Origin: Echinostoma caproni
Taxonomy: Eukaryota > Platyhelminthes > Trematoda > Plagiorchiida > Echinostomatidae
Assembly (NCBI GenBank): GCA_900618425.1
Contig: UZAN01039379.1
Span: 95,185-159,184 of the forward strand
Direction of reading: 5' to 3'
Length of the DNA stretch: 64,000 nucleotides
The position numbers and the translations under genes were made by a program. Below, one piece after another: positions 27,801 to 37,950 of this stretch; position 1 is the stretch's first letter; each line of letters begins with the position of its first letter. Below the pieces are notes generated by a model. It was given only the letters and a program-made list of their open reading frames with translations, was not told where the DNA came from and did not search any database.

Positions 27801-30800
27801 AAAAAATGCCCAGAACACATAAGTTGACGAACCCCGGTCTGTGGACCAACGTCAGTTTCGGATGATTTCCTGCATTCAGTTGTGCTATTTTCGGGAGATG
27901 AACTTAATCGCGAAAGCTGCGGTAATGAATCAATAGATTCAACAGTAATTCTTTCATATGTCTTGTTTCTTTGCTTGGAGTGGTGAAACGGATTCAAGAC
28001 TGTACGAGTTGCCGAGATAAAACTCCACGTATTTTGCACAAAAAGTCATCTATGACACCCAGGTGGTGACGAAAATCTGCTCAGGACAAAGTGAACAATG
28101 TGAGTTGAGCAGCGAGTACTGTTTCCTATACCACAGAATCAACACGGGCCAAAAGGTTAAGAAATGCGGTGAGACCATATGAAACTAACAAGCGTCATTT
28201 TGAAGGGTGGCGCGGGTGTGTTGTTTGCATACTTCAATCTTTGGGCATATCTTCTCAACAGCGTTTTAGGTAGCTCGATTTAACCCCAAATTGGAACCAT
28301 CTACAAAAATTCAATCGTTCGTAACTGCTTGATTAATTTCCTGGAACTTCGGTTCCCTACCTCCATAAAAATGTTTCCGACTTGATGATTGAGCCTGCTA
28401 AGAAAAATAAATCAAACGTAAAGCAGTTTACGACAGTTGAACAAACATCGGTAATGTTCTTCATAAACCGGTAATTATTAGTTTCGCGTTTGACGGGGAC
28501 AAACTCGCGATGGAAGACAAATGGAAAAACTCCCGAGGAGCTTTGTGGTTCCCGGTTTGCACTTCTTTCTAAACGTTACCTTTTCACTATCTATCTCTCC
28601 TAAAACACTCCTCATTCGTCAACGGTATTGACATGACTAGTTTAAAAATGAAAACCTGCCAACCGATGAAAACTGTTCGGTCTAGTTTGAGAAGGAGTTG
28701 TGTTGCCGACAGTGCATGTCATTTTAAATGGATTCAATCAAATCAACACCATAGATACTTGTTATTGTTTTTTGTTTTTATTTCCCGACATGCGATTTGT
28801 TGAGTAGGGTTAAAGAGTCTCCATGTCTCGTGTTCTAACAGCCTCCCGTACTCCATCGCTTCGGTCTTTGTCATTAAGAAACACAAAGGATTAATCTTGG
28901 TTTAGTACAGAAAACATTGGGCTTGACAATGGCTCGGCATGCGCAAGCACAACTGCGCATAATCTGTTTAAAAGAATACCAGGCACGGTCGAGGTAGGAG
29001 AAGACCAACGTAACGTAGAGATGTTGGCTTAATCATGAAAGTTCATGTGATTTCGAAACAAAAACATGTCTCATGGCAGACGAAATAACCATGATGGGCT
29101 AATTATGAACGTGTGTAAAACGTGGCATACAGCAGTTTGCGCTTGCTCTACCCGCCAGTGCAGATCAGCCCAGACAACATGATCCGTGTTTCGGGTCAAA
29201 TTTGCATTAGAAAAGCGACGCCTAGACATGAGCACACGGGTAAACGTCTCCTACAATTCCTGTACTACTCCTACCGAAATGATAGATGACTGTAGGTTTT
29301 GTGAAATAACTATCTCCAAAATACAAAGTGAACTTTTGTAGGTAATTGGTAGAAATTCATTTCGTGAACTATTTATGAGAGAGCACTTGTATGAGTACGA
29401 TGTTCTGTTACGATATGTTGTTATGATTATGCAGGTTTTAAACTTGAGTAGCGTACACGGTACGCTGCAAGTCGCATACAAGTGTACTTACTTCGGAAGT
29501 GTTAGTATGGTCACCAGTGGGTGCCTTGAGTTGTGGCGAATCACCCTTCACCTACTCCTCGCGAGTCTCACATATGAGCACGAGTCTAAGGTAGTGCTAC
29601 TCAGTGCTTTCACGGAGTAGAGACGCATTGCCACCAAAGGCCTATGATCAAGTCGATGAACCCCTGACAGTTCACCTGTGGGAGTTGGTCAATCACTGTA
29701 ATTTGAGTCAGACCAACAATAGTCACACAAACACAAAGACACCTTCGTGGTTCTGGCAGTGGTTACCGATGAGTTTTTGCTTCAAAATGTATTGCTCACT
29801 CAGGACGTTTTACCCTGCCTAATGACCTAAGATTCCGTAAACTGCATACCGGCTTCCAATGGATTTCGGTTTTTACAAACCACCTGGCTCCTCTGTTTAG
29901 GTCAAGCTATGACTAGTGATGCGCTCCGATTGTGAGTTCCCCAAGATAATTCACCTATTTTGTTCCGGGTAACCTGACCGTGTTCAGTCAATAAGTGAAT
30001 CACAGAGCTTTTTTGATAAAGATCATTTTGTCGTTATTTGCTTGACATACAGTCTGGACGAAAGCACGCGTTAAATATAGCATAAACTGTCATGGTACCG
30101 ACTTCCTATTCAGTTATTTTGTTGGATGCTGAGAACAGTATATCCAGTATCTATATCTTATTATTATTCTCATGCTAGCTGGATCAGATTGATACTAGTC
30201 TTTGTGCAAGACCAACTAATTTGTGGATAGGAATCAACAGTTTTCCAAACCGTTCATGTTAGGTGTACATCTTAATTGGTGTGGACGTGTGACAGAAAGA
30301 CAGGATATCAAATTAGATAGCGTTACATCCCGTCAAGCAGCATACTAATGAGACATACACATAGTGGGTGATATCCAATATATCAATAATTATCTACCAT
30401 CAGTATTCATTAGAGTCTTGGCAGATTTGCTGTATGATCGGCAACTCATCTAATGCAATTTGTGATCAGGGACGAACTCTTGAAGGGGTTAAAACAAACA
30501 GTGCAGATGAGCACAATCCAGGTTCCTTTTCAGATCGAACTATTTTTCCCCTTTGGATTCTCTTTCCGACATCATTAGTAACAGTATCTACAAAACATTT
30601 ATGCAGCTGGTTTTTAGTTCATAAGTTATTTCAATGTCACTTCAGTCAATATACCCATAGGTGACAATACCATTCAATTAAGTTGAATTTCTATTCCACG
30701 GTTTCGTAGAAGTTTCAATTCCCTAATCGCTCTGCGCGCTCACGATACGATTGGTCAGGAGGATAAGCACAAATCATTCCCGAAAGGCAATCAGAAGAAA

Positions 30801-32684
30801 ACAGTTAAAAATTTGCAAATAATCGGACGTGTCTCATTTTCATTGTCTCTCCTCGCCAAACATTTACGCAGAAACGTCGTCGATATCGACTCCATTCTAA
30901 TACAATCAGTTTGGGGTTGACGTGTTGACGCTGAACGGTTAATGTATGTTCTATTCTGCCCAACGAGTTACGTTGGAATCGGTTAAAACACCACGGGTTT
31001 GTTCAAGACGCAATAAATACATCTAACTGGACGTTTCTTCCAAAAAGGTAAAATCATTACAAATAATGGTAGCTAAGCGGTGTGTATAGTAGTGTGCAAT
31101 ATATAACAGGTATCTGAGAACCAACCAGTATGAATAGCTGAAATACACCAGTTTGTTTCACGAACATCTTTCGGGTACCTGAATCCGGGACCCCATGGAA
31201 GCGATGGGTGTGCATTGACAATTATTTCTAGCAAGGTTGAGGTAGCCGTACAATAATTTCAAGGTTTTCTGGTGATATGAGATACGGTAACTCTGCAAGG
31301 ACAAAACAACTCTCCATCATTGTTTCAAATGGGAAATACCTTTGACACAATTATGAGACCAGTATCCAAAAAAATGACGGCAGAGTTAAGTAAGTAATTT
31401 CAATAGTAAAATGAATAATTGATCCACTTAAGTCTTTAAAATCCAATCTTTGTTTCCCTAGATCCCGATTTGGCATGTTTGTTGGTACGTGTTCCACACT
31501 AAAACCCTGTGGCGCATTGTTTACTCGAATGATAACGTGAAGCCTAACTGCCACTGAGACAAATCAAGAACAATATAAATGTTAGCCGACAAACGAGATC
31601 GCCCCAGTCCCCCAAAATAACAACAATAAAATAGTTCCCGGTCAAATTCCTTGACGGAAAAGAGCGAGCAATTCACCCGCGTGGCAATTTCAATTCGATA
31701 TGGCACAGGAGACAAAAAAATGCGCAGCGTGCAGTTCGCATGACAGTCCCCGGGGTCGATCCGACTTTGCCTGTATAGTCCCGATTTCGAGCCAAAACCG
31801 CCTGAGTGTCCTACGCATTGAGACACACAGGGATGGAGTGAGAGAAACAGAAAGCAGACTGTGTTTTCTCTTTGATTGACCCCCAATGTCTGCTTCATCA
31901 CTGCGTGCAACCCTTTTCGCTCCCACTCATTCACCCTCGGCTCTATTCGTCCTAAACGATCTTACTCTTCACGACATACGCAGAGCACACGCGTGAACAT
32001 TTTCACTAATTTAGTCATGCAACATACACGGAAATGATGCATAGAGGTGATGGCAAAGGAAGGGCACGAATGTGTTTGCGACGGAGTTGGGGTGAGGGAA
32101 TGGTAGTGGTGCCGGATAGATACAAAAACTGACTAAACTGGTTCGGATAGATTTTTCTGCCAACTTCCTCAGACACATTTGCGCGTTTACGTTTAAACAG
32201 GGAGCAAAATTCATGACCATCTCCTTTCGTTGATAAATCGATAAACTAGGATGATTTCATTGCAACAGAAATATCGTGATCAGGATTCACGCTATTCGAT
32301 GTTGTTCAGTGCAAAGTGGTTTGACGTATCGATCAGTTTGGCCGATGTCTCAACTGGGGGAGATGGTTTCATCATATGGCTAAGGTTGTGAGTCTATTGA
32401 TCTGTTCAATCATCAGTCTGTCATTTCAAAATTCTACCCATCAAATTAGATGGAAAGATAATGGTCAAGTTTTCGCATGTTACGAGACGAACGTCTAAAA
32501 TAGATGACAACTACCCTGGATATCTGAGCTCGAATGTTCAGCATTTGGGACGTGTCATAAAGAATGCACAATGTCTGTTGGACTGTGGCCCACCCTTACA
32601 GTGTTTGGGCACGGAAAGAAGATAGACAATGCGAGGCGTAGTCAATAGGTTATCCATTTGAGTACTATTCATGTGCTTGCCCAC
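27801..32684. other. Intergenic DNA, no recognised gene
   Basis: Short frames only. The longest, 31521-31934 (minus, 137 codons), overlaps a second open frame and shows no domain. A GC-richer patch lies at about 31640-32110. It could be regulatory or an untranslated exon, but nothing in the sequence proves this. Confidence 0.4.
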
Positions 32685-32690
32685 TTTATT
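32685..32690 (-). terminator. Candidate polyadenylation signal for the protocadherin
   Basis: The plus strand reads TTTATT, so the transcript would carry AATAAA about 310 bases after the TAA stop. It is the first canonical hexamer I found downstream. The hexamer is short and could occur by chance, and no transcript evidence is available. Confidence 0.4.
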
Positions 32691-32889
32691 TTAGCGATTG
32701 TGAGGTGTGATAGACAAGTAATACTTCTCGAAATACTTTTTGTCATTTGTTGCTTACATTAGATTCCAGATTCACATTGCACGTGCACTGGGATTGGGAT
32801 GAACATTTTGCAACTGTTAAGTTCCCAGCTGATTATATCGCATAGATATTAATATAAAAGTTCTAAAGCCATCGTCATTATAAATACAT

Positions 32890-32905
32890 CTATATATATA
32901 TATAC
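32890..32905. repeat. (TA)n microsatellite in the protocadherin 3' flank
   Basis: A short uninterrupted TA run about 95 bases beyond the protocadherin stop codon, probably within its 3' untranslated region. Confidence 0.8.
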
Positions 32906-32997
32906 ATATGCATAAACATATGTATCGCATAATGTGTAATCCCCACTGACACGACACCTATGTTCCGATCAGTTCAATTCTCACTCACCCCAATAGA

Positions 32998-35900
32998 TTA
33001 GCATCGCTTCATGGTACGTAATTTGTGATTGGATTCCTCGACCGAGGGGACAATCAAACCGACGGGCAGTGATGCTGTTGGATTATCCGGGACAAAATTT
33101 ACGCCAGTATGATTATTACTATGCACGTGAGCATTGACTAATCGTTCCGTCCCTAGGTCCAATTTATCTTTGTACAGTTTGTTCACATCCGCGACAGTAC
33201 TGCCGGTGGTTGTGGGGAGCACGAATGAGGTGCAGGTTTGGATCACAGCAGCGTGATCGGTGAACTGTGGGCTGGGATCGAGGAGATACGAGGTGCACTG
33301 ATTGGAAGATGCTGCCGACGGGGACGAACAGACGGGAATGAAATCCGGTTGCACGTGGCATACGGGCACAATTGAAGTGATTATGTTTGGGAAATTCAGA
33401 TAACTCTGATCGGAATCCGATTCGGACAGACAAGCGGTCATCGGATAGGCAGTTGAGGATAGGGTGAGTATTTTTAATGGGATGGTGGATGGAAAGTTGA
33501 TAAACGAATTGACTGGAATGTACGCAGAATGCGGCTCGGAATCGCCCGGGGCACAAGAAATTATGGTATCCGCATGTCCGACTGAGGTCACCGAAATCGG
33601 AGTGGACAACGACGGTTGTTGTTGGGTGTGAGCAGACGAATGTGAGACTGCAGTATTATTCGCATGTAATAGTGCTGCCTCTTGACGACATTGGAAAACT
33701 TGAGAATTCACGTGACTTGTGCTTGGCATTTCATCAAATTTGGTCTCGTCAACCAGACGGGGTAGGCTGCTCTGAATCGTGGGCACAGCTATCTCGGGTT
33801 CGATACGATTGTGATTATTCTCTCGTTTTAGCGAAACACGATTCCGTTCACGCAACAGATTACTCATGGGAATTTTTGGTGATACTTCCCCATGATGGGC
33901 TGAACTGTTGTAAGGATCACTGGATTTTTGTAAGCCAGATGTGTACAAATGACGAGCCAGGTGTCCGGCAGTTTTTCGCAATTGTCTTCGACGCTTTGAT
34001 TTACAAAATAGCACGGCCACAATCACTAACAACAACAAAAATAGCCCAGCCACAATACAACCTATGAGCATGGGTAAGTGAGTTGGTCCGTTGCGCCAAA
34101 CATGTCCCTGATCCGCAGAGCTTGATCGCACGGACAGCAGGGATAGGATCTGATCCAAAGATTTTCTTACCCGAAGTTGGTTCACAATCAGCTGAGATTT
34201 ATCGCGATAAAGTAACATAAGCTTGTCAATTGTGATTTCTTCCTGTGGTTGGTTGAAATAAACAACAAGTTTGCCAAAAGAGTACCGTTGTTGTTCTTCA
34301 CCGTGATCTGTGACCACTAACCATACATCAAGAAAACCGCTTGGTAGTGTTTGTACTGAATGGCGTAGCATGACTTCACCATTGTTCTCGTCCACTCGGA
34401 AAAGCAGGTTGGCCAAGCCGCACTGTACAGACACGTCTGTTCCGTCTGTTCTCAAGCTGTCATTCGGTGGAAGTAACGAATAAGACACACGACCATTGTG
34501 CCGCACATCATCGGGATCAATTGCTCGAACCCGTGTAACAGTAGATCCTGTTTCCGTGTCAAGCGGAATTACAATGAGTTGGTCTTGTTCGGTTGGAAAT
34601 TGCCATTGAGGCTGGTGATCATTGATATCGGTCAAGAGTAGTCGGAGTGTGGTATAACTTGTCAGGGCTGGTGTTCCCAAGTCCTGCGCACCGATCAACA
34701 AGTCAATGCTCTTGATCACCTCCCGATCCAGTCTGGATTTGCTCCAAATGTAACCCTCGTTATTTATCATGAATTTTGGAGCCAGTGACGGTGTGACAAG
34801 AGATCTGGATGATGTTCCAAAAGGTAACGTCCAATTTTTGGACGGGTTGCTCTTTGAATCGACTATGAAATAACGAATTTCAGCATTCAATCCGCTGTCC
34901 AAATCGATAGCTTTGATCTGACCGAGTCGAGTGCCTTCAGGCAATTCTTCAGCCACCTTCAATACACGTAAACCGTCCACAAAATACCCTTTCCAATAGT
35001 TCAAATCGTCGAAGAGAGTCTGGTTCAGAAGCGGTGGATAAGTAAAGACCGGTGAATTATCATTCACGTCTTCCACCTGAATAATAACCGTGGCGTTCAT
35101 TTTCGGTAAGGATCCAGCAGACCAGTTATAAAACTCCTTCACAACAATATCAACACGGTGGAACTGGTCGGTTTCGAAATCATATGCTTGTGTCACCATA
35201 ACAGAACCGGTTGTCTGGTTTACCTGTACATGAGATCTGTTGTCAAGCAATTCATATATTGGTCGAGACAAAACATCCCGATCCGTGACAGACAGTCGAA
35301 AAATTATAGTTCCAACCGAGACGTCTTCTTTTACGGACATGTTGTACATCAGCACGGGTCTGTGACCATCTTGTTTCACAGCCGGATGCAACTGTTTCCC
35401 ATCGGGAAGTGTGACTTGTAGTTGCGGTAAATACTCATCTTCATCCACGATCACAAGATAAATAAGCAACGAGCCTTCGAGGGCTGGATCTCCATTGTCT
35501 TGGCAACGAATTTGGATTGGAACCACACCGACGATCCGAACAGAACTGTACAAATGACTCAGTGCGGAATTCGGTAAACTGAGAGGCCTTTTTACCAGTT
35601 GTTCTGCATCAATAGTCAGGGTGAGAATCAAACGGTAAATAGACACGTGTTCCGTCAGTTGACTAACTCGTCTCAAATCCAACATCTGAGTGATATTCTG
35701 ACGTATCAAAAGAGAGGAAAGGTCAGGCGGGATTTGGGCGGTTGACTGGAAAGTACATTGCGTGTTCGCGTTGCCCACACTATCTGGATCAACAACGCGA
35801 AAGTAAGCAAGCACATGAGGAACCGGGGTTTTCTCGGATACTTGTATAAATGCAGCAGATTCTGTGGATATAAGTCCGTTCAGATTGAGGACATTGTTTG

Positions 35901-37125
35901 ATGTGTCTCGGGAGTTCTGTAAAGTCACACTGGGCGCATGATTGTTGGAAGCGATCACGTGCAATGTGACACGAGCAATATTCGTGTCTATGTTTCTGTC
36001 ATTCAGATTGGGCCCTAAGTAGTCCGTATTCGCGAATGAATTGTTGAATGTCAGATCGCTTGTTGCAAGGACTAAAAACCGATAGACTCCCGGTCCCGGT
36101 ATTGGCTTGATCAGTCGAATCAATCCTTCAATTGGATCGATTTGGATGAGATCTTTTTGCGAATTACTGATTGGTAGAATGTAATATCTGATTTGATTGA
36201 ACGGTGGAGCATCTGCATCAGTAGCTTTCACTGTGATTAACTCATGTCCGACGGGCGCCGTTTCTTTCAGAATGACCGAGTAATTTGTCTGTTCAAACAC
36301 TGGTTTCTCATCATCTAAATTCTGTACCAGTATGTGTATCAGCTGAGTGGAACAGTGTATTATCTGTTTATCAACTGGTGATAATTTGCTGCGAGGTAGT
36401 TGACCATCGCATGCGGTTAAATTGACCCAATATTCCGGAGTCTGTTCATAGTCCAGTGGTTGTCGAGGCACTAGATACAATTCTTCCAGACCATGCTTCG
36501 AGTCTGAGCGACGTTTGTGTATCAAATAGAAAGGAGTATCGTCTGGGGTGAGGTAGTAGTATATCTTTTGCAATCCTCCTCCATCCAAATCTGTGGCAAT
36601 TTTCAAGTTAATTTTGGTTGAATTCACCGTATTTGTTTCATCCACTTTGACAATCTGTACATGAAAACTGGAATCAACGGAGATGTTGGGGAAAGTTGGC
36701 GAGTTATCATTTAAATCTTCCACAATTATGTTGATTTTGATGAGAATTTTATTGTTCACAGAGGCCAATAGGTTAAGCACGCACTGGTTTTCAATTAACC
36801 TCGTGATCTGGTCACGTACAGTCACGGGACAAATGGTTTCACGGTCCAGGCCGCTCGGGGCTCGGTCACTGGTGTACAAGTTCCCCGTCGGACGATCCAG
36901 ATAGAACAGCGGAAGCCACTTCGGTTCCACAGAATCTAACCGTACACTACGCACGTGGTCCAAAAGTCGAGCAGCTTGAAAAATATTGCCCACAATTTGT
37001 TTGGCCGGAGGATGTTCAAAAAGCCGGAAGGTGACGTCCTGGATCGTGTCTGAGGCAAGTGTCATGAGATTGAGTGTGACTACAATCAGAGTTGGAACAG
37101 CATCCCAAATACGGGTAAGCAGCAT
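32998..37125 (-). CDS. Protocadherin-like cell adhesion receptor (1375 aa, single open exon)
   Basis: The protein is a type I membrane receptor for calcium-dependent cell adhesion. A hydrophobic signal peptide covers residues 1-25 ('PTLIVVTLNLMTLAS'). About seven cadherin repeats follow, with linkers near residues 137 (DLNDNSPTF), 269 (NLDDEKPVF), 393 (SNNHAPSV), 562 (DEDEYLPQL), 685 (DVNDNSPVF) and 832 (DINDHQPQW). Calcium-binding motifs include DRE (LDRET, LDREV) and DxD (ATDADAP, AIDLDSG, AIDPDD). Residues about 1018-1041 form one membrane span ('MLIGCIVAGLFLLLLVIVAV') followed by KSKRRRQ. The tail of about 330 residues is rich in Ser, Thr and Pro. Seven repeats with a long tail resemble delta-1 protocadherins. 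Linkers 3 and 4 lack the full DxNDN motif, so calcium binding there may be weak. An in-frame TGA lies 24 bases before the ATG, supporting this start. Further 3' exons by splicing cannot be excluded, but the TAA end looks natural. Confidence 0.93.
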   Translation of the reverse strand: MLLTRIWDAVPTLIVVTLNLMTLASDTIQDVTFRLFEHPPAKQIVGNIFQAARLLDHVRSVRLDSVEPKWLPLFYLDRPTGNLYTSDRAPSGLDRETICPVTVRDQITRLIENQCVLNLLASVNNKILIKINIIVEDLNDNSPTFPNISVDSSFHVQIVKVDETNTVNSTKINLKIATDLDGGGLQKIYYYLTPDDTPFYLIHKRRSDSKHGLEELYLVPRQPLDYEQTPEYWVNLTACDGQLPRSKLSPVDKQIIHCSTQLIHILVQNLDDEKPVFEQTNYSVILKETAPVGHELITVKATDADAPPFNQIRYYILPISNSQKDLIQIDPIEGLIRLIKPIPGPGVYRFLVLATSDLTFNNSFANTDYLGPNLNDRNIDTNIARVTLHVIASNNHAPSVTLQNSRDTSNNVLNLNGLISTESAAFIQVSEKTPVPHVLAYFRVVDPDSVGNANTQCTFQSTAQIPPDLSSLLIRQNITQMLDLRRVSQLTEHVSIYRLILTLTIDAEQLVKRPLSLPNSALSHLYSSVRIVGVVPIQIRCQDNGDPALEGSLLIYLVIVDEDEYLPQLQVTLPDGKQLHPAVKQDGHRPVLMYNMSVKEDVSVGTIIFRLSVTDRDVLSRPIYELLDNRSHVQVNQTTGSVMVTQAYDFETDQFHRVDIVVKEFYNWSAGSLPKMNATVIIQVEDVNDNSPVFTYPPLLNQTLFDDLNYWKGYFVDGLRVLKVAEELPEGTRLGQIKAIDLDSGLNAEIRYFIVDSKSNPSKNWTLPFGTSSRSLVTPSLAPKFMINNEGYIWSKSRLDREVIKSIDLLIGAQDLGTPALTSYTTLRLLLTDINDHQPQWQFPTEQDQLIVIPLDTETGSTVTRVRAIDPDDVRHNGRVSYSLLPPNDSLRTDGTDVSVQCGLANLLFRVDENNGEVMLRHSVQTLPSGFLDVWLVVTDHGEEQQRYSFGKLVVYFNQPQEEITIDKLMLLYRDKSQLIVNQLRVRKSLDQILSLLSVRSSSADQGHVWRNGPTHLPMLIGCIVAGLFLLLLVIVAVLFCKSKRRRQLRKTAGHLARHLYTSGLQKSSDPYNSSAHHGEVSPKIPMSNLLRERNRVSLKRENNHNRIEPEIAVPTIQSSLPRLVDETKFDEMPSTSHVNSQVFQCRQEAALLHANNTAVSHSSAHTQQQPSLSTPISVTSVGHADTIISCAPGDSEPHSAYIPVNSFINFPSTIPLKILTLSSTAYPMTACLSESDSDQSYLNFPNIITSIVPVCHVQPDFIPVCSSPSAASSNQCTSYLLDPSPQFTDHAAVIQTCTSFVLPTTTGSTVADVNKLYKDKLDLGTERLVNAHVHSNNHTGVNFVPDNPTASLPVGLIVPSVEESNHKLRTMKRC

Positions 37126-37358
37126 ATGTGAACCAGGGTGTATTGATCAGTGTGCTCGAGTGACATTAAAACGATTTTTTCACATTTTTGTGTACATACG
37201 ATCAGTTGGTATAGACCACGCAAAATGAATCCATCCTAAGCTGCTCGGAAGTAAAAACACATTCTAATGAGGAAACGATACCGGTCCATTGGTTTCAGTC
37301 CATCTAACTCGGACGTACACTTGAAAGCCAACGAGACGAAGAGGTTAGCTGTCGCGTG
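37126..37358 (-). promoter_or_regulatory. Probable 5' flank or leader of the protocadherin
   Basis: This stretch lies between the start codon and the CCAAT pair. It contains an in-frame TGA just before the ATG and no open frame I recognise. No TATA box was seen at a suitable place. It may hold the transcription start and the 5' untranslated region. Confidence 0.35.
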
Positions 37359-37384
37359 TGATTGGTCAGTAAAATAACCAATCA
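37359..37384. promoter_or_regulatory. Facing pair of CCAAT boxes upstream of the protocadherin
   Basis: TGATTGGT and ACCAATCA form an 8-bp inverted repeat around a 10-base spacer, about 235 bases upstream of the protocadherin ATG. CCAAT boxes bind the NF-Y trimer in animals and commonly lie 60-100 bases upstream of the transcription start. Use as a promoter element here is inference from sequence and position. Confidence 0.45.
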
Positions 37385-37849
37385 GAATGCTGCATTGAAA
37401 CAGTTCAGATGGGAAAATACGGCATGACCTATCGGCTGGAAACGCAATCGCCTTAAGCCACCAGTTGACTGAAGATATGGAGGTAAAACACGACATTCGG
37501 TTTGTTGTTCAAAACTTTGTAATAAAATTGTGCACTTTTCGCTTGAAACGTTTAGAATAATCGCCAAAATGTAGCAATAGCGTGGCAAGGCAGAAAATTC
37601 CTCGGGTAATTTCCACTGAAACCACACAATAATGCGTGTTCTTTCAGTCTTTGAAGAAAAATCCTCTGTGTTTTGTAATCGGCTGAAATTATGAACAACT
37701 CAACGGTGTGCTATAACATCACTGGAAGGAAATCTTTCTACGAACGTAACGAAGTTTAGTAAACTTCCGCGATTTAATACGTATATTCAGTAAAAAAAAT
37801 GTAGTGTTCAGTTAGCCCAAAACAATGTAACCTCAAACTTTCATACTTG
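37385..37849. other. Upstream flank of the protocadherin, nothing recognised
   Basis: No recognised gene or repeat. Short frames on the minus strand at 37236-37627 have no motifs. Confidence 0.4.
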
Positions 37850-37950
37850 TTCCATTTCGCCTGTTCACCGAGCTTGGCAATTTGTTCGGAAACGTTTCAT
37901 CACCAGCGGAGGCGACATCATCAGTGGTTGTATCAGCTGGAGGGTTTTTA
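37850..37950 (-). mobile_element. Penelope-type terminal hammerhead-like relic
   Basis: The minus strand reads CTGATGA, TG, stem II TCGCC/GGTGA (one G-T pair) around TCCGCT, T, then GAAACG, followed by 'gccaagctcggtgaac'. A CTGATGA hairpin ending in GAAACG is the core of the hammerheads known from the terminal repeats of Penelope-like elements. Stem I and the cleavage triplet are not convincing, and no Penelope coding sequence lies nearby. This is probably a decayed fragment. Confidence 0.42.

Noticed and set aside
33164..33556. 130-codon minus-strand frame
   Set aside because: Shifted-frame shadow inside the protocadherin coding region.
33642..34067. 141-codon plus-strand frame
   Set aside because: Antisense shadow of the protocadherin tail.
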